Shown: positions 22,246-33,650 of the stretch, piece by piece
Position numbering within the stretch: position 1 is the first letter of the stretch
How the letters are laid out: each line of letters begins with the position of its first letter
Origin: Dendrolimus kikuchii
Lineage: Eukaryota; Arthropoda; Insecta; Lepidoptera; Lasiocampidae
DNA: 64,000 bases
Direction: 5' to 3'
NCBI GenBank assembly: GCA_019925095.2
Contig: CM034406.1
Location: 13,860,388-13,924,387 of the forward strand
Position numbers and translations under genes: made by a program
Notes under the pieces: generated by a model
Database searches by the model: none
Told to the model about the DNA's origin: nothing
The model's input: the letters and a program-made list of their open reading frames with translations, nothing else

Positions 22246-22873
22246 TTCAGTGCCCACCACCAAATCACCAATGGCATGCGACCCGTGCTAAACATATGAT
22301 GAACATGACAAGTATCAACATAAAGTGGAATTTTTTGTCATGTCTTACGACTACTAATATATCTGAACACATGTCAATTTCACTAAACGATTCTCCAAAG
22401 TTAACCGCTTTAGGCCTTCTGTTTACTCATCCACGTCAGTTTGAAGAGCTTTTTATCTAACTTTTCCTTAGAATTATTAACAATAAGACAAAAGAATTAA
22501 AATATTCTTCGATTTGTGTTAAATTTCTCAATACAAGCGGTAAGCTTTCTCAAATTGCTATTGTCCTACATTTTCATCTCAACTACCATCATACTAGTTT
22601 AGAAAATTACGATTATTATGGTACAAATAATTATACAACGCGCAGTTACTGTAACTGGAGCGAGCCGATTGGAGCTCAACAGGGCATCGCATATTCGCAC
22701 GCGCATAGCTGTTCAGTTTCTAAGAAAACATGCATTATTGATTGAAACTGCATCGGCGTTGTGTCCGCGAGATCGGAAACTCGCAAGAAATTCCAAGTTT
22801 ATTGACATTTGATGAATTTCATTAGGAAGACAGTCAATTAAGCCTGATACGGAATATTCGAATATATTAGGGA
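22246..22873. other. AT-rich intronic DNA
   Basis: No repeat or exon was recognised. A few-base GC-richer patch near 22660-22790 has no coding support. Confidence 0.4.
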
Positions 22874-23163
22874 CTAGCTGCGCCCGCGTCTTCATCCGAG
22901 TGGATTATTTTTCGCAGGAACCTAAAAACAAGTAACCTAAGTTACTCTTTATAACATCAGCTATCTGCCAGTGAAAGCTCCATCAAAACCGGTCTAGCCG
23001 TTTCACAGATTAGCCGGAACATCCAGACAGACAGACAAACAGACAAAAAATTTAAAATTTGATTTTTTGATGTAAGTACCGTATATACTTTCATATGCAT
23101 TTAGTAAAAAGCTGTTATTTTGACATTACAAACAGACACTTCAATTTTATTTATCTGTAAAGA
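22874..23163 (-). mobile_element. Helitron-like element, 290 bp, intact ends
   Basis: Minus strand: A|TCTTTACAGATAAATAAAAT ... 'gaagacgcgggcgcag' CTAG|T. It contains 'tgtctgtctgtctggatgtt' and 'ccggctaatctgtgaaacgg'. The terminal dinucleotide TC, the CTAG end and the A/T insertion site are all as expected for Helitrons. Non-coding. Confidence 0.75.
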
Positions 23164-23239
23164 TTCGCAAAATAGTAATGAGCTGTAATTTATACCAATA
23201 TGATATAGTATTTTCTTAAGGTTTTTAGGTTAGGTTTTA

Positions 23240-23592
23240 GGTGCGGTATTTTATTTTAGTTTTATTCCGAAATTTCAGCCACTTTTCAGTACCCTTAATC
23301 CCGCAAGACAAATGTCATTGATTTAAGTGTCAATGAGTAATATTAAAGTTATTGTTCAGCTTACTCCCAAATTGTTAATTTTAATTACATAATTTTAACT
23401 TTTGTTTTTGGTTATTACTCTACGGGAGCCTAATCTATCACCGCTTCGCAACATGTTGTAGCTTGAAAAAAAAAGGCGCAAGGCTATACAATAATTTTTA
23501 ACAGTACTCATTGACAATTGACATCTTTGTGTTCCGTGATCACGGCTACTGAACAGTGACCGAAATGTCGAAATAAAACTCAAATAATATAT
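23240..23592. mobile_element. fold-back element, about 350 bp
   Basis: Left arm 23245-23350 and right arm 23480-23592 are imperfect reverse complements: 'ttttattccgaaatttcagcc' against 'gaccgaaatgtcgaaataaaa', and 'tgtcaatgagtaatattaaag' against 'ttaacagtactcattgaca'. The central spacer is AT-rich. No target duplication could be fixed. Confidence 0.65.
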
Positions 23593-24244
23593 AGCACTTA
23601 AAATAGTTAAAATTGTATTACGAATATGATAGATGAATATATATAGAAGCTTTACCGCTAAAAGCAGTCTCAACCAGCCAACCTTTTTGCCTGACCCGGC
23701 AAAATAGGTGGAGCAGAAAAAAGATACGTACAATGATACTGTTTGTAGGTGCGTTTGTTCTTACTTAGCCGCCATAGGTATGATATTCCGTATTATATTT
23801 TTTAAATATATACATATATACGATAGCTAGAATGAACGTTAGGGTGATCCATTATGATATTGGCTATATACATATGTATATGCAAGATACGAGAACACGA
23901 CCGGTTCAGAAATTAAAGCTCTAATGTTCATAATCAATCATACGGATCTTTATAACAAGTAAGTTAAGTAAAATTATAGTTACTACAATTAGTACCTACC
24001 TATCTATCTGGGGACGCTAAGGGATTTTTTTTTTGAAAGATCAGAATGTTTTATCGGCGAATAAATTATTGGAATTACAAATGTTCATAAAGTAATTTAT
24101 TTGTTTGAAACATGGACATTTTTGCAGATGTTATGCTAAAATGTATATATAAAGGTAATGTATGTAAACAGTAATACAAGAATAAAAATGTATATGTACT
24201 AGTTATAATTTAGAAACAGATCCAAATCAACAGTGAGGACAGAA

Positions 24245-24776
24245 TCTATATTATAAAATTGTAAACATGCCGTGTCTGTACATTGAAGCTATTTAAAAAA
24301 CAATTGGAATAGACTACATAAACGATGGAGAACACGACGCATTTTTTTTTAGACTTTTTGTCTGTTTGTTCGGGATTTACGTAAAAACTACTGGGCCGAT
24401 TTCGATGCGGTTTTCGCTGTTCGACAGCTAATTCTTAGACTTAGCTCTGTGCCACTTTTTGTCACGGGTATCCCGCGGGAATTTTTCGTGGAATGATTTA
24501 AAATGATGAGTTTTAATAAAACGAATTTCAGTGTGATTTTTTTACTGATCGACAGCAAATGTAATATATTAAAATATGTGATTTTTTTTCGTGACAATCA
24601 CGCGGGAATTTTTCCGTGAACGATTTGGAGTTGTTCAGGTGCATAAAATATGGCTTATTCCAGCAAAGTTTTCACTAAAACGATTGCTTCTTTTTTAAAT
24701 GTTGTGGTACTTTGGGTCCCGGGAATCCCGCGGGAATTTTAAGTCAAGCGTGGACAAAGTCGCGGGCATATGCTAG
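24245..24776 (+). mobile_element. Helitron-like element, 532 bp, intact ends
   Basis: A|TCTATATTATAAAATTGTAA at the left and 'gtggacaaagtcgcgggcat', then ATGCTAG|T, at the right. Internal blocks repeat 'cgcgggaattttt' near-palindromes (cccgcgggaa). The sister copy is at 33068-33470, inverted. Non-autonomous, no coding frame. Confidence 0.8.
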
Positions 24777-24784
24777 TTTAAACA

Positions 24785-25420
24785 CAAAATGCAATACAGA
24801 GAATAGTATAATCGTAATATAAACGACATTATCGCTAGGCAGTTTAAGTAATGGCATTTGACTAAAAGATTATGTACATTAGATCTATTCTTGCAATAGG
24901 TTGCCTATTATTATCAACGCTACGCTGTATACAGGCTTGAAATAAAACAGGCAAATTTTACATAAATTTTCATAATATAAAAGGAGTTACAATTAAACAA
25001 TTATCTTCATGCATTAGGCATAGTATAGCAACCACAGATCATAATGATCTGTGATAGCAACAAATCTAGTAGCAACATTGAGGACAATATTTAAAGATAA
25101 AATGCAATACGATATGTGTAAAATAAGCGCAATATCGCTAGGTAATTTGAGTTGTAATATTTGACTGAAAGATTATTTACTACCTATTCTTGCAATAGAT
25201 TGATTATTATCAATGGTGCATATAGACATGAGAGATGATAAGAGGCACATTATTTATAAGCTTTCATAATATAGACTGTGATAATACTAGGCAATTTAAG
25301 GCAATCAAATAAAACATTACATTAGGTAGGCCTATTTTTGTAATTAGCTGATAAAGTATGAAGACAGATTGAAGATATAAAAAGTAATACCTCATAAGTA
25401 TAATATACGTCAATAAACGG
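24785..25420 (+). repeat. diverged tandem repeat, two clear units and a third weaker
   Basis: Unit 1 (24785-25010) and unit 2 (25096-25290) share, in order, 'aaaatgcaatac', 'atcgctaggtaa/caa', 'tttgact(a/g)aaagatta' and 'attcttgcaataggttg/gattg', then 'tttcataatata'. A third, weaker unit begins near 25263. Non-coding. An 11 bp palindrome (ACAGATCAT/ATGATCTGT) lies between units 1 and 2 and is flanked by ATAGCAA repeats. Confidence 0.65.
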
Positions 25421-25774
25421 CGTATATTTATGGAATAATATATATATATAAAGCAAATTACTTCAAAAACTGTTTTCCGTTTTAAAACAATATTGTTAGG
25501 CAACGTTTTTTCTCTAAACCAATTACAAAAACAGTCCATTTAAAGTCAAAAGAGAACAATAAAAACAAAACAATTCTCAATGGGTGGATTTAAAAACATA
25601 GGTATCACGTTCAAATTGTAGTTTCAGTGAAACAAAGTTGTTATTAAAAGACGAGAAGTTTAATGATCTTTTAACAAAAATATTATAATGTGTTGTTACG
25701 TTTATAATGAGTTTCGTATAAAATTAACATACTAAGAACTGGTTTATCACAATGAAATTGAATCATCCACAAGC
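25421..25774. other. AT-rich intronic DNA
   Basis: Nothing recognisable apart from a short TA run near 25440. Confidence 0.4.
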
Positions 25775-25941
25775 GTGCAGGAACAGAGAAAGAATAAAAT
25801 TTGCAGCGACCGGGTAGCCTGCCGTAAGAGGCGACATAACAACCCACAGTCAGGTGGTAAGGTATTTGCCTGTCTGGATGGCTACCATCCCTGGTCTAGA
25901 GTATGCCGCCATAACAACCTTGAGTTGTGTTCCGGTATCAG
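25775..25941 (+). repeat. family L retroposon, 5' half
   Basis: The head 'gtgcaggaacagagaaagaa' through 'gttgtgttccggtatcag' is in plus orientation. It stops abruptly where an opposite-oriented tail begins. Confidence 0.75.
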
Positions 25942-26061
25942 TTTTTTTTATTGCAGGAGTTCAGCAGACAGGCAGACGGCCCACTTGATGGAAAGCGGTT
26001 ACCATCGTCTATGGACATTTGCAACACCATAGGTGCTACAAATGCGCTGCTGCTCTCTTAA
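25942..26061 (-). repeat. family L retroposon, 3' half, inverted
   Basis: Starts with poly(T) ('tttttttattgcaggagttc') and runs to 'gctgctgctctctta', the minus-oriented last 120 bases of the family. It directly abuts the plus-oriented 5' half. Confidence 0.75.
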
Positions 26062-27611
26062 ATAGCATAAAATATTAGAAAGAAAGAAAAACATTAATTT
26101 TAGGACACTAACAAATTAACTACTTGAGAAAGAGTTTAAACTCAGCAATGCTAGCCATAAAGACCAGAGCTGTTCTTACTAAGACCATAATATGGGTGAT
26201 ATTTGATTCAAAATGAAATTATTCTATAGAAGATAAAATCTTAGATAAGGTCTTGTTCGTCGTTAATAGGAAAGTTACATAGATGTGTCTAACAATAAAC
26301 AAATAATCAGAACCTAGTAAAAGAAGTAGCCTTAAAAAATGCTAGTTTCAAAAGCTGTTGATAATCAACCAAAAGTTTTTAACATAAGGATATAATAAAA
26401 AACAGAGCAAAAAAGAAGAAGTCATTCGCGTTGTATTGTAAACACTTCTACGCAAAAATGGTATTAGATTGACCTGAATCAGTCCGTTTGAATGACTAAG
26501 AATATACGTTTAATTATGAAAACAAAGAAACGACAGAGCCGGATGCCAATCTCCCCAGCAAAGGATGTCAATATTTAAACACCTACATTCATTACTCCCC
26601 CGACTGACGACATTTCCTTTAAGCTACATAAAAATAGTGTATTAGAGAATTATTCAACTTATATTTCATAAATCTGGAAAAAATCAACGTTGGAAAACCA
26701 GCTACGTGTTCTCTTTGAACATACCCTCGATCTCGAAATTATTCGTGTCGGGAAAATTTGAGATAGTATGTACAGTCGCGGTATGAAAAGGTTCGTAACC
26801 TTAAAATCGACTTTTGCTTGCACAAGTAAAAGAAACAGTACTGCCAACATTTTAATATATGTTACGTTTATAAAATATAGAAACGTGAAAAAACAAATCT
26901 GCAATGTTGACAATGACAGACACTCAGAGTAACAATAAGAAACAAAAAAAATATAATCACTTCCCTTATCATAAATATTAAAACCAATAAAAAGGTCAGG
27001 TTTACATCTCCAAACAATTTTTTTAGACAAAAAAGAAAATCAAACAACTTTGATCTTAGTCATTTTAAACTTTATTGTCAAACAATTAAACATAATTTTC
27101 TGTGGAACAGTTTGTTCTGTGACTTAGTTTGAAAAGGTAACATGTGCGCGTGGAACGTTAAATGAATCTGCTTGTAAACTGGCGAACCTCTTCATACCAC
27201 GACTGTACATGTCAATTTAAATCTCAATCCAAGGACTAGGACGGTATATGTAAGGCCTGATATGACTATATAGCAGGTATTGAAAGCCAATAGTGTCACA
27301 ATAGAAGAGGATGTGGAAGAAATCGAAACATTGACTACAAAGAAGTTCTCACATCAGCAAAAAATATTATTTATAAAATTAATATACAAAATGAAAGTTT
27401 TTAGAATATTCTCTCCAATAAAATATACACAGTTCAGAACAGTACAGAAAATGTAGCTGCAAGACGCTGTAAATCATTCACACTACTTAAGTGCCAGTAG
27501 GAGAGATAATACGAGAAGCAATTTAAAGCACTATGATACAGGGGCACTTATAGTGTATTGTAATGATAGTGTCGTTTTACAGAATGTCGTTTGTGTGGAA
27601 CATGACTCGGT
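26062..27611. other. AT-rich intronic DNA
   Basis: No exon or repeat end was recognised. A minus-strand open frame of about 120 codons at 26659-27030 has no domain, splice or composition support. Confidence 0.4.
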
Positions 27612-27682
27612 AATGATAGTCGGTTAAACGAGCCATTTCCAACCACCTGCGGCATTGCAACTGATTTCGTAGTTGTGCTAAT
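27612..27682 (+). repeat. dispersed repeat, pair with 28878-28950
   Basis: 'ccacctgcggcattgcaact' here and 'ccacctgcggcagtgcaatt' at 28920 share flanking words ('aatgat', 'cgagc', 'ttcg'). The similarity spans about 70 bp. Class unknown. Confidence 0.45.
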
Positions 27683-27885
27683 TTAGCATTCTACCTCGTA
27701 TGATGGACACTTTTTAGGGTTTCATATCCAAATGGCAAAAATAGAATCGTTATTATTTATCCATGGCCGTTCGTCAGAATATGTAGTTGTGCAGTGAAAT
27801 TGTGAAGTCATTCAAGCATGTTTTATTTTTACTTAAGCGATCCAACTAAACTTTATATTTTAACTTCTTTAAGTCATCTGCATTC

Positions 27886-28199
27886 GTGCAGGAACGGAGA
27901 AAGAATATTTGTGGCCAGCCAGCCTGTCGTAAGAGACGACATAATAACCCACAGCTAGTAGGGCATTTGCCTATTTGGATGGCTACTACTGGATGAGTCT
28001 AGAGTTCTAAAGTATGCCACCATAACTTTGAGTTGTATTCCGGCATCAGTGGCTAGGTTCCAGTCTACCTTTCCAAGCCGACAGCATATTCGTAGCACCT
28101 TTGGTATTGCAAATTTCTATAGGCGATGGTAGGTATGGACGGTACAACTCGCTATGAGGCAGGCCGTCAGCCTGACTGAAGATCCAGCAATAAAAAAAC
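27886..28199 (+). mobile_element. LINE-tailed SINE-like retroposon (family L), full length
   Basis: The head is 'gtgcaggaacggagaaagaa'; the tail reads 'aggcaggccgtcagcctgac' and ends CAATAAAAAAA. It carries an extra 'actggatgagtctagagttctaaag' insertion-like stretch compared with 16539-16830. Confidence 0.75.
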
Positions 28200-28405
28200 A
28201 AGTCCAGGTAAAGAGAATCTTGGATAATGGCAAAAACTGAATATCACGATTGTAAACAGTGGAGATCCGTTGTCTGTACCGTTTTTTTTGTTTTATTTCT
28301 ATGCGAAATAAAATAATACGTAGATGAATTTTAAGTTGTGAAAATTGAAAGTTTGTGGTATAGTGGCAATTATATATAATGGAAGTGATTGACAATTATA
28401 AGGGA

Positions 28406-28746
28406 CTAGCAGTCCCGGCAGGTGTAGTCCTACTCTGAAAAAATAAAAACCTAGAACCCGGTTCCAGCGCCACCTACCGGGTGTAATTGTGAATCTAAAC
28501 CATCCTGGGACCCACTCAAACACACGTAAAAATAATATAAATAAGCGATGAAAGATTTTATGGCTTTTTTTTACACCTTGGGTTACATTATTAATGTTTT
28601 AGTAGGGATACTCAGGGATAATATAGCATTCTAATAGTGAAAGAATTTTTCAAATCGGTCCAGTAGTTTTTAAGTTTGTTCGTTACAAACATACAAAAGC
28701 AACAACAATCTTTCCTCTTTATAATACTATCATTATTAAGTATAGA
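28406..28746 (-). mobile_element. Helitron-like element, 341 bp
   Basis: Minus strand: A|TCTATACTTAATAATGATAG, 'ataaagaggaaagattgttg', 'actactggaccgatttgaaa', ending 'ggactacacctgccgggact' and GCTAG|T. It is related to 3693-3995 at the 5' part and to 20820-21028 at the 3' part, so it bridges two subfamilies. Confidence 0.7.
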
Positions 28747-28950
28747 TATTGATTAATTATTGTATGTAGAACAAAAATGACAATAATATTCATACGTAAG
28801 CAACCAACCGCAACCGTCAATCAATTTACATACATTTCGCAATATATATATAGCTCTTGTCAGTTGGGCGGTCTTTGTAATGATTGACGGGTGAGACGAG
28901 CGATTATTATACGGCCGGCCACCTGCGGCAGTGCAATTACTTCGACAGAA

Positions 28951-30149
28951 CGGGGTCTACCTATCGTGAAACGCTACCGTAGCATAAAGCAGCTTACTAC
29001 TCGTCACTGCTGGTTTACTTTGAGCAAAGAATATGAAAACGACAGAATGGACTGCATATTACGATGGTTGTATGAGATATATTTACGAGAAATATAAGCC
29101 TAGGTCCAGTTAGCTGTAAAAAATCAAAACCTTGTGCTTAATAAGGCAAATAAATGATCTATAAGATACAGGTATCGACCATAAAGTAAGGTGCTCAGAA
29201 GCTTGGCCACGTTATGTCGCTGGATTGCCATAATAGATCCGGTGTCCGAGGTAGGCACCAGCCCTGGTCACTTGAAAAGTCCATTAGCCGTTTTGATAGC
29301 TATCTTTGTATATGTTCACATTCTCAAGACCCCACGGTCCAGGCGGTACAATAGCATAAATTAACTTCGAAATCATAACAATTTTTGAAGTGAAACTTCT
29401 TTAGATTCGTTGTGATTTGAAAGTCGTAGAAACGAAAAAGCGACACTAAAAAGAAATAACCATATAAATCTATAGGACTAGCTAATACTTAAATATTACC
29501 TGACTGATAATAATAGTTTTTAGACTAAAACAGTGAAAAATTGAAAGTGATACTTAAGAAATTTATTTAGAATTATAATATAATATGTCGACGGATGTAG
29601 GCTAAAGGCATTATATTTATATTAATAAAAGTTAGAGAAGAATTATTTGAGAGTATGTTCTCTGAAGTTTCATTTCTACTGCGTGTGAACTGCACACAAT
29701 TTTTTTTTAGATATTCAAGTAATATATACTACATCCACGGACAGAATCAAAATAAGATCTATAATAATTACGTATAAAAAAAGCACGCAGGCGTATAAGC
29801 GTTACACAAGCCAATCATTAACTTGATAGGAAGTTGTATTACACCGATAATGGACTTTCGCCGACACGGGCCGCAATGACGGACAAACTGGCAGACAATA
29901 ATACGTGCTTTATAAAGAGAGTTAATTGCCATCATTGTACCGAGAACACTATACGAAGCGATGAAAAGCAAATAATTACACTAGCTGATATTTTATATCG
30001 TAACTATAATTGCACGATATGAAGTATACAGTTGATATGAGTCGTTTGATGCTATGGGATGTAAATTGAAAACTAGATACAAGCCGGGCTTCTTTATCTT
30101 GCTACGCTTCTATCTTTTCTTTTACCATAAGCCAGTATCATACGGATTA
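28951..30149. other. AT-rich intronic DNA
   Basis: No recognisable repeat. Short overlapping frames at 28891-29097 and 29834-30022 have no coding support. Confidence 0.4.
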
Positions 30150-30230
30150 TTTCTGGCTTTCAATTACGATGAATCAAGCAAAGTGATCCATGTAAACATA
30201 AACTTGACTTCTTCAATGTCATTGAATATC
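30150..30230 (+). repeat. dispersed repeat, pair with 44549-44622
   Basis: 'gatgaatcaagcaaagtgatccatgtaaacataaacttga' (30169 on, shown here joined from two overlapping words) matches 44560 on with few changes. The match is short, ungapped and lies in otherwise unrelated DNA. Confidence 0.5.
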
Positions 30231-30390
30231 CTCGAGTCCTTTCAGTTCTGTGAATTTTATATTGATTCAATTTGATTGATCAGTCTAATATCAGCATTAC
30301 CAGTGCCATTAGCAGTAGTAATCATTACATTTAAATAAAAGCTTGTTTTTTTAAATATTCTTCTAATGTTAATCAATTTATTATTATTAT

Positions 30391-30492
30391 AGTTGAAATT
30401 ACAACAATATGCACATTCGATTAAAAAGTGGCCTAAGAGGTACATGCTATTCCAGCAAGAATTCAAATTTGCGTCATTTGAGTTTGAGACGC
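30391..30492 (-). repeat. tRNA-derived SINE fragment, family T1
   Basis: Contains 'acaatatgcacattcgatta', 'aagaggtacatgc' and 'agaattcaaat', matching the middle and B-box side of the SINE at 18113-18382 with many substitutions. Confidence 0.5.
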
Positions 30493-30500
30493 AGCTAATA

Positions 30501-31616
30501 TATACTGCGGCTTTGAAATAAATTAAATCTACAAAATGTCATATAGAATAAAATAAAATATACTTTATTTCATGACATTAAGACATAGTTCAATTTCATC
30601 CCGACAACCTTAGGATGGATTAGAAAAGTACGTGAAACGCGACTGTGGGTTTTACAATTTAATTTGCAATCTATATAGCTATAATAACTAATCGCCTTCG
30701 TGAACAATTATTTTGCAAAGAAAAACGCCGAGTACTATTTGGACGGGTTACAGAGATGGGAGCATCTCTGAGAGAAGTGTGTAGAGTTACAAGGAGACTA
30801 TGTTGAAAAATAAAAATATAAATTCTGAAAAAATGTCTTGTATTTTTGTTAGGTCGGAAACTTTTCAGACGACCTAGTAATTAGATATTATAACTAAATG
30901 CTTTTTATTTCTCTTCTTACTACGGAGAGAAATAAACTACGATTAACGCCCTGCCCACATCATATTACTACTATTACGAACGCTCGAAACCGTTATATAC
31001 TGCAATGACGGGAGGAGGTACGCTTTCCCCGCTGCCAGTATTGGCGAAAGCCACTACGTGATGAGCATTTCCCATAGTACATCGTTGTACGTCTAACAGC
31101 GTAATTGAAGAACAGAAATTATTGATAAATTATGTATTAAACACATACGATGTTATAAATATAGGCAGGGCATTTTTTGTCACTTCTTTTTTGGGGGCAC
31201 GCGAATTCTCAAAAGTTGTAAATATATAATTTTTGTACGCGATGCGGTAACTGTTCCGGAAAGATAGATTAGATTTTGTATTTGGATAACTTTAGCGTAT
31301 TAAAAAAAGCCATTTTTTTGTAAAAGGTTACTAAAATTGATTTTTTTCAAATTCTCTTTTTCAGTGTATGGCAATTTTCTGATATTTTTGAAATTTATTT
31401 TAAGGGCACTGCGTGTCCTCACAAAAAAAGCCCGGAATATAGGTAATAAAGGCGTTATTAAGTAACCCTAATATTTTCTTAATGGCAATGATAAATGACT
31501 TATATTATAAATGCAAGTGAAACGAATGGCACTGGTGTATGTCAATTTTAATATCTAGAGTGACTATGACATATTGCTGGAAATTATTATTTAGGTAGTT
31601 CATATAGCACATGATA
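30501..31616. other. AT-rich intronic DNA
   Basis: No exon was recognised. A T-rich part with 'ctttttcagtgtatggcaat' at about 31360 looks like an acceptor but opens no useful frame. Confidence 0.4.
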
Positions 31617-31620
31617 ATAT

Positions 31621-32120
31621 TGTTACGAGTTGCAGGACTCGAATTAAAATGCCGTTGGAATTATTATAGTTTTTTAGAACTATACAAACACGTATAACAC
31701 AGGTACAAATATAACCGAACGCAATCAGTCCAAACGTAATGCAGAAGATCGTAATTCAAATACACGCACAAAGTCCGTCACTAAATAGATTACCGAATGT
31801 ACACAAGTCTTGCTTCGCTTGTGGTTATCGCTCGACTACCTCATCTCTCAATTGGGGTATTACTTTATATTGCACATATGCAATATGTCTGCCCGGCCGA
31901 GTGACCGAATTTCCTAGAATCAGTCCGACACACCTGGCTAATGATTGCCATAAATGATTACATATTGCTGATATGACATATTGCTTAATAGTTTTATATA
32001 CAATGGGCTGTTTTCTAATCACAAATTTTAAACAAAACGTAAACAAAAGAAGTCCAAATGCCGAAAGGTAATAAATAAAGTGTGTTTTTACGGTATGCTA
32101 ATAACAACTAGGTTGAAATG
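31621..32120 (-). mobile_element. decayed solo LTR, TGTTAC...GTAACA family
   Basis: Starts TGTTACGAGT after ATAT (31617-31620), and is the reverse complement of the other LTRs through 'acacgtataacacaggtac' and 'aatttcctag'. A replaced stretch follows from about 31955 to 32035. It then resumes with 'aaacaaaagaag', 'tccaaatgccgaaaggtaat' and 'tgtgtttttac'. The far terminus near 32117 is mutated, so the second ATAT is not seen. Confidence 0.75.
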
Positions 32121-32439
32121 TGAATACAGCAACTTCAAACATTGGAATAGGTATACATGTTGATCGAATCAACTATTTATTTCCTATTGTCTAACTATGC
32201 GTACTTATAGCTCAACGACCTATTTTACCTGTGTTACCTCAAATGCATTAAGTAACTTTAAAATCGCCGAGCAAGCTATGTAGTTTGAAATAATCAATAT
32301 GAGAGTATTTTAATAGTATATAAAATATTTTGATATTTATTAAAATTATTGTTCTACCAATTATAAAATAAATTAATTCAATATAATTAGATCTTTTATC
32401 TTATTGTATTGTCATATAGGCATTTAAAAACATATTTTA

Positions 32440-32739
32440 CTAGTTGTACCCGGCGGGCGTTCTGCCCTTAAAAAATTAAAATTTAGAACCCGATTGCAGC
32501 GCCATCTACCGGGACCAATTGTTAATCTAAACCATTCACGAATCCACTTGAACACAAAAAAAAATATCATCACAATCGGTTCCACTGATTACGAGGAGTT
32601 TAGCGGTGCCACCTACTGGGTCCAATTGTGAATCTAAACTATCCCGGGATCCACTTGAATATGCACACAAAATGTCATCAATATCGTTTAGGAAGAGTTT
32701 AATGACACACACACGAACAGAAGAATTTTATATATAAGA
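32440..32739 (-). mobile_element. Helitron-like element with internal duplication
   Basis: Minus strand: A|TCTTATATATAAAATTC ... GGGTACAACTAG|T. The segment 'gcgccatctaccgggaccaa' to 'ccacttgaac' occurs twice, at about 32498-32560 and 32608-32668, so this copy is longer than its 209 bp relative at 20820. Confidence 0.72.
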
Positions 32740-33067
32740 TTTTTGGGCCAGAAATCGTCGCAGGCGTCTTCAGGGCACCCTACTGTGTGTGTGAAATAGC
32801 CACTTGATAGCAAGGAAACCAGGCATATGTATAACTTAAAGTATCGAAGCGTTTTCGCCCTAAATAATCACTATGAACGTGACTACGTGAATTGAAATTC
32901 TAATAAGTACAACACTTGCATAACAATTTGCTCGAAGGCAGGTGATATTCGCAAATAGTCTAATTTGTAAACCAAAAGAGTTTAGGCAAATGATCTAACT
33001 ATTAAGCTATTCTTCGAATTGCAGAGAAAGTATGCGCTCTTGCATAAAATTTCTTTTTTAATTAAAA

Positions 33068-33470
33068 CTAGGACATGCTCGCGACTTTGTCCACGCTTTA
33101 TTTCAGCGGCATTCCCGGGATAAAAAGTACCACAGCATTTATAAAAGATTGTAAGCTATCGTTTTACTGAAAACTGTGTCGGAATAATCTAATTTTTATG
33201 CACCCGAATAACTACGAACCGCTCCCCGGGAAAATTCCCGTGGGATTTCCGGGATAAAAAGTAGCGCAAATTTTAAGTATAAAATTTTTTTGTCAATCAG
33301 CGAAAGCCGCATCCAAATCGGCCCAGTCGTTTTTACATAAATCCCGAACAAAGAGACAAGTAATCTAAAAAAATTGAATGGAGAGCATCGAGTTCTCCAT
33401 CGTTTATATAGCCTATTCGAGTTATTTTTTTAAATAGCTTCAATGTACAGACACGGCATGTTAAGAATTT
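33068..33470 (-). mobile_element. Helitron-like element, relative of 24245-24776
   Basis: The 3' end is at 33068-33071 (CTAG on the minus strand, followed by T), preceded by 'gcgtggacaaagtcgcgagc'. 'acggcatgtt' near 33450-33462 corresponds to the 5' part of the sister copy. The first bases are degraded. Confidence 0.7.
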
Positions 33471-33474
33471 TCAC

Positions 33475-33650
33475 GTAACCTTCTAGACAAAGTCCTCCGT
33501 AAATGTAGCGTAGGACGTCTTCTAGCCCCGTGGATTGACGACTTTGGCAAGCAGGGGCTGGATGAAGCAATCGGAGGAACGGCATATACGGCAAAAAATT
33601 AGGGAGGCCCAAGTCTATCGGTGGATGTTGATTGGATTAAGAAGATGATT
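33475..33650 (+). repeat. LINE 3' end fragment
   Basis: 'ggaggcccaagtctatcggt', then 'ggatgttgattggattaaga', is a typical ending of lepidopteran non-LTR elements of the kind that finish in 'gcagtggacgt...tgatg'. No meaningful protein remains. Family from memory. Confidence 0.45.

Noticed and set aside
25775..26061. Twin-priming product
   Set aside because: The inverted segment lies beyond the poly(A) end of the other, the reverse of the order twin priming produces.
26659..27030. 123-codon minus-strand frame
   Set aside because: AT-rich with no domain, no splice context and no relation to its neighbours.
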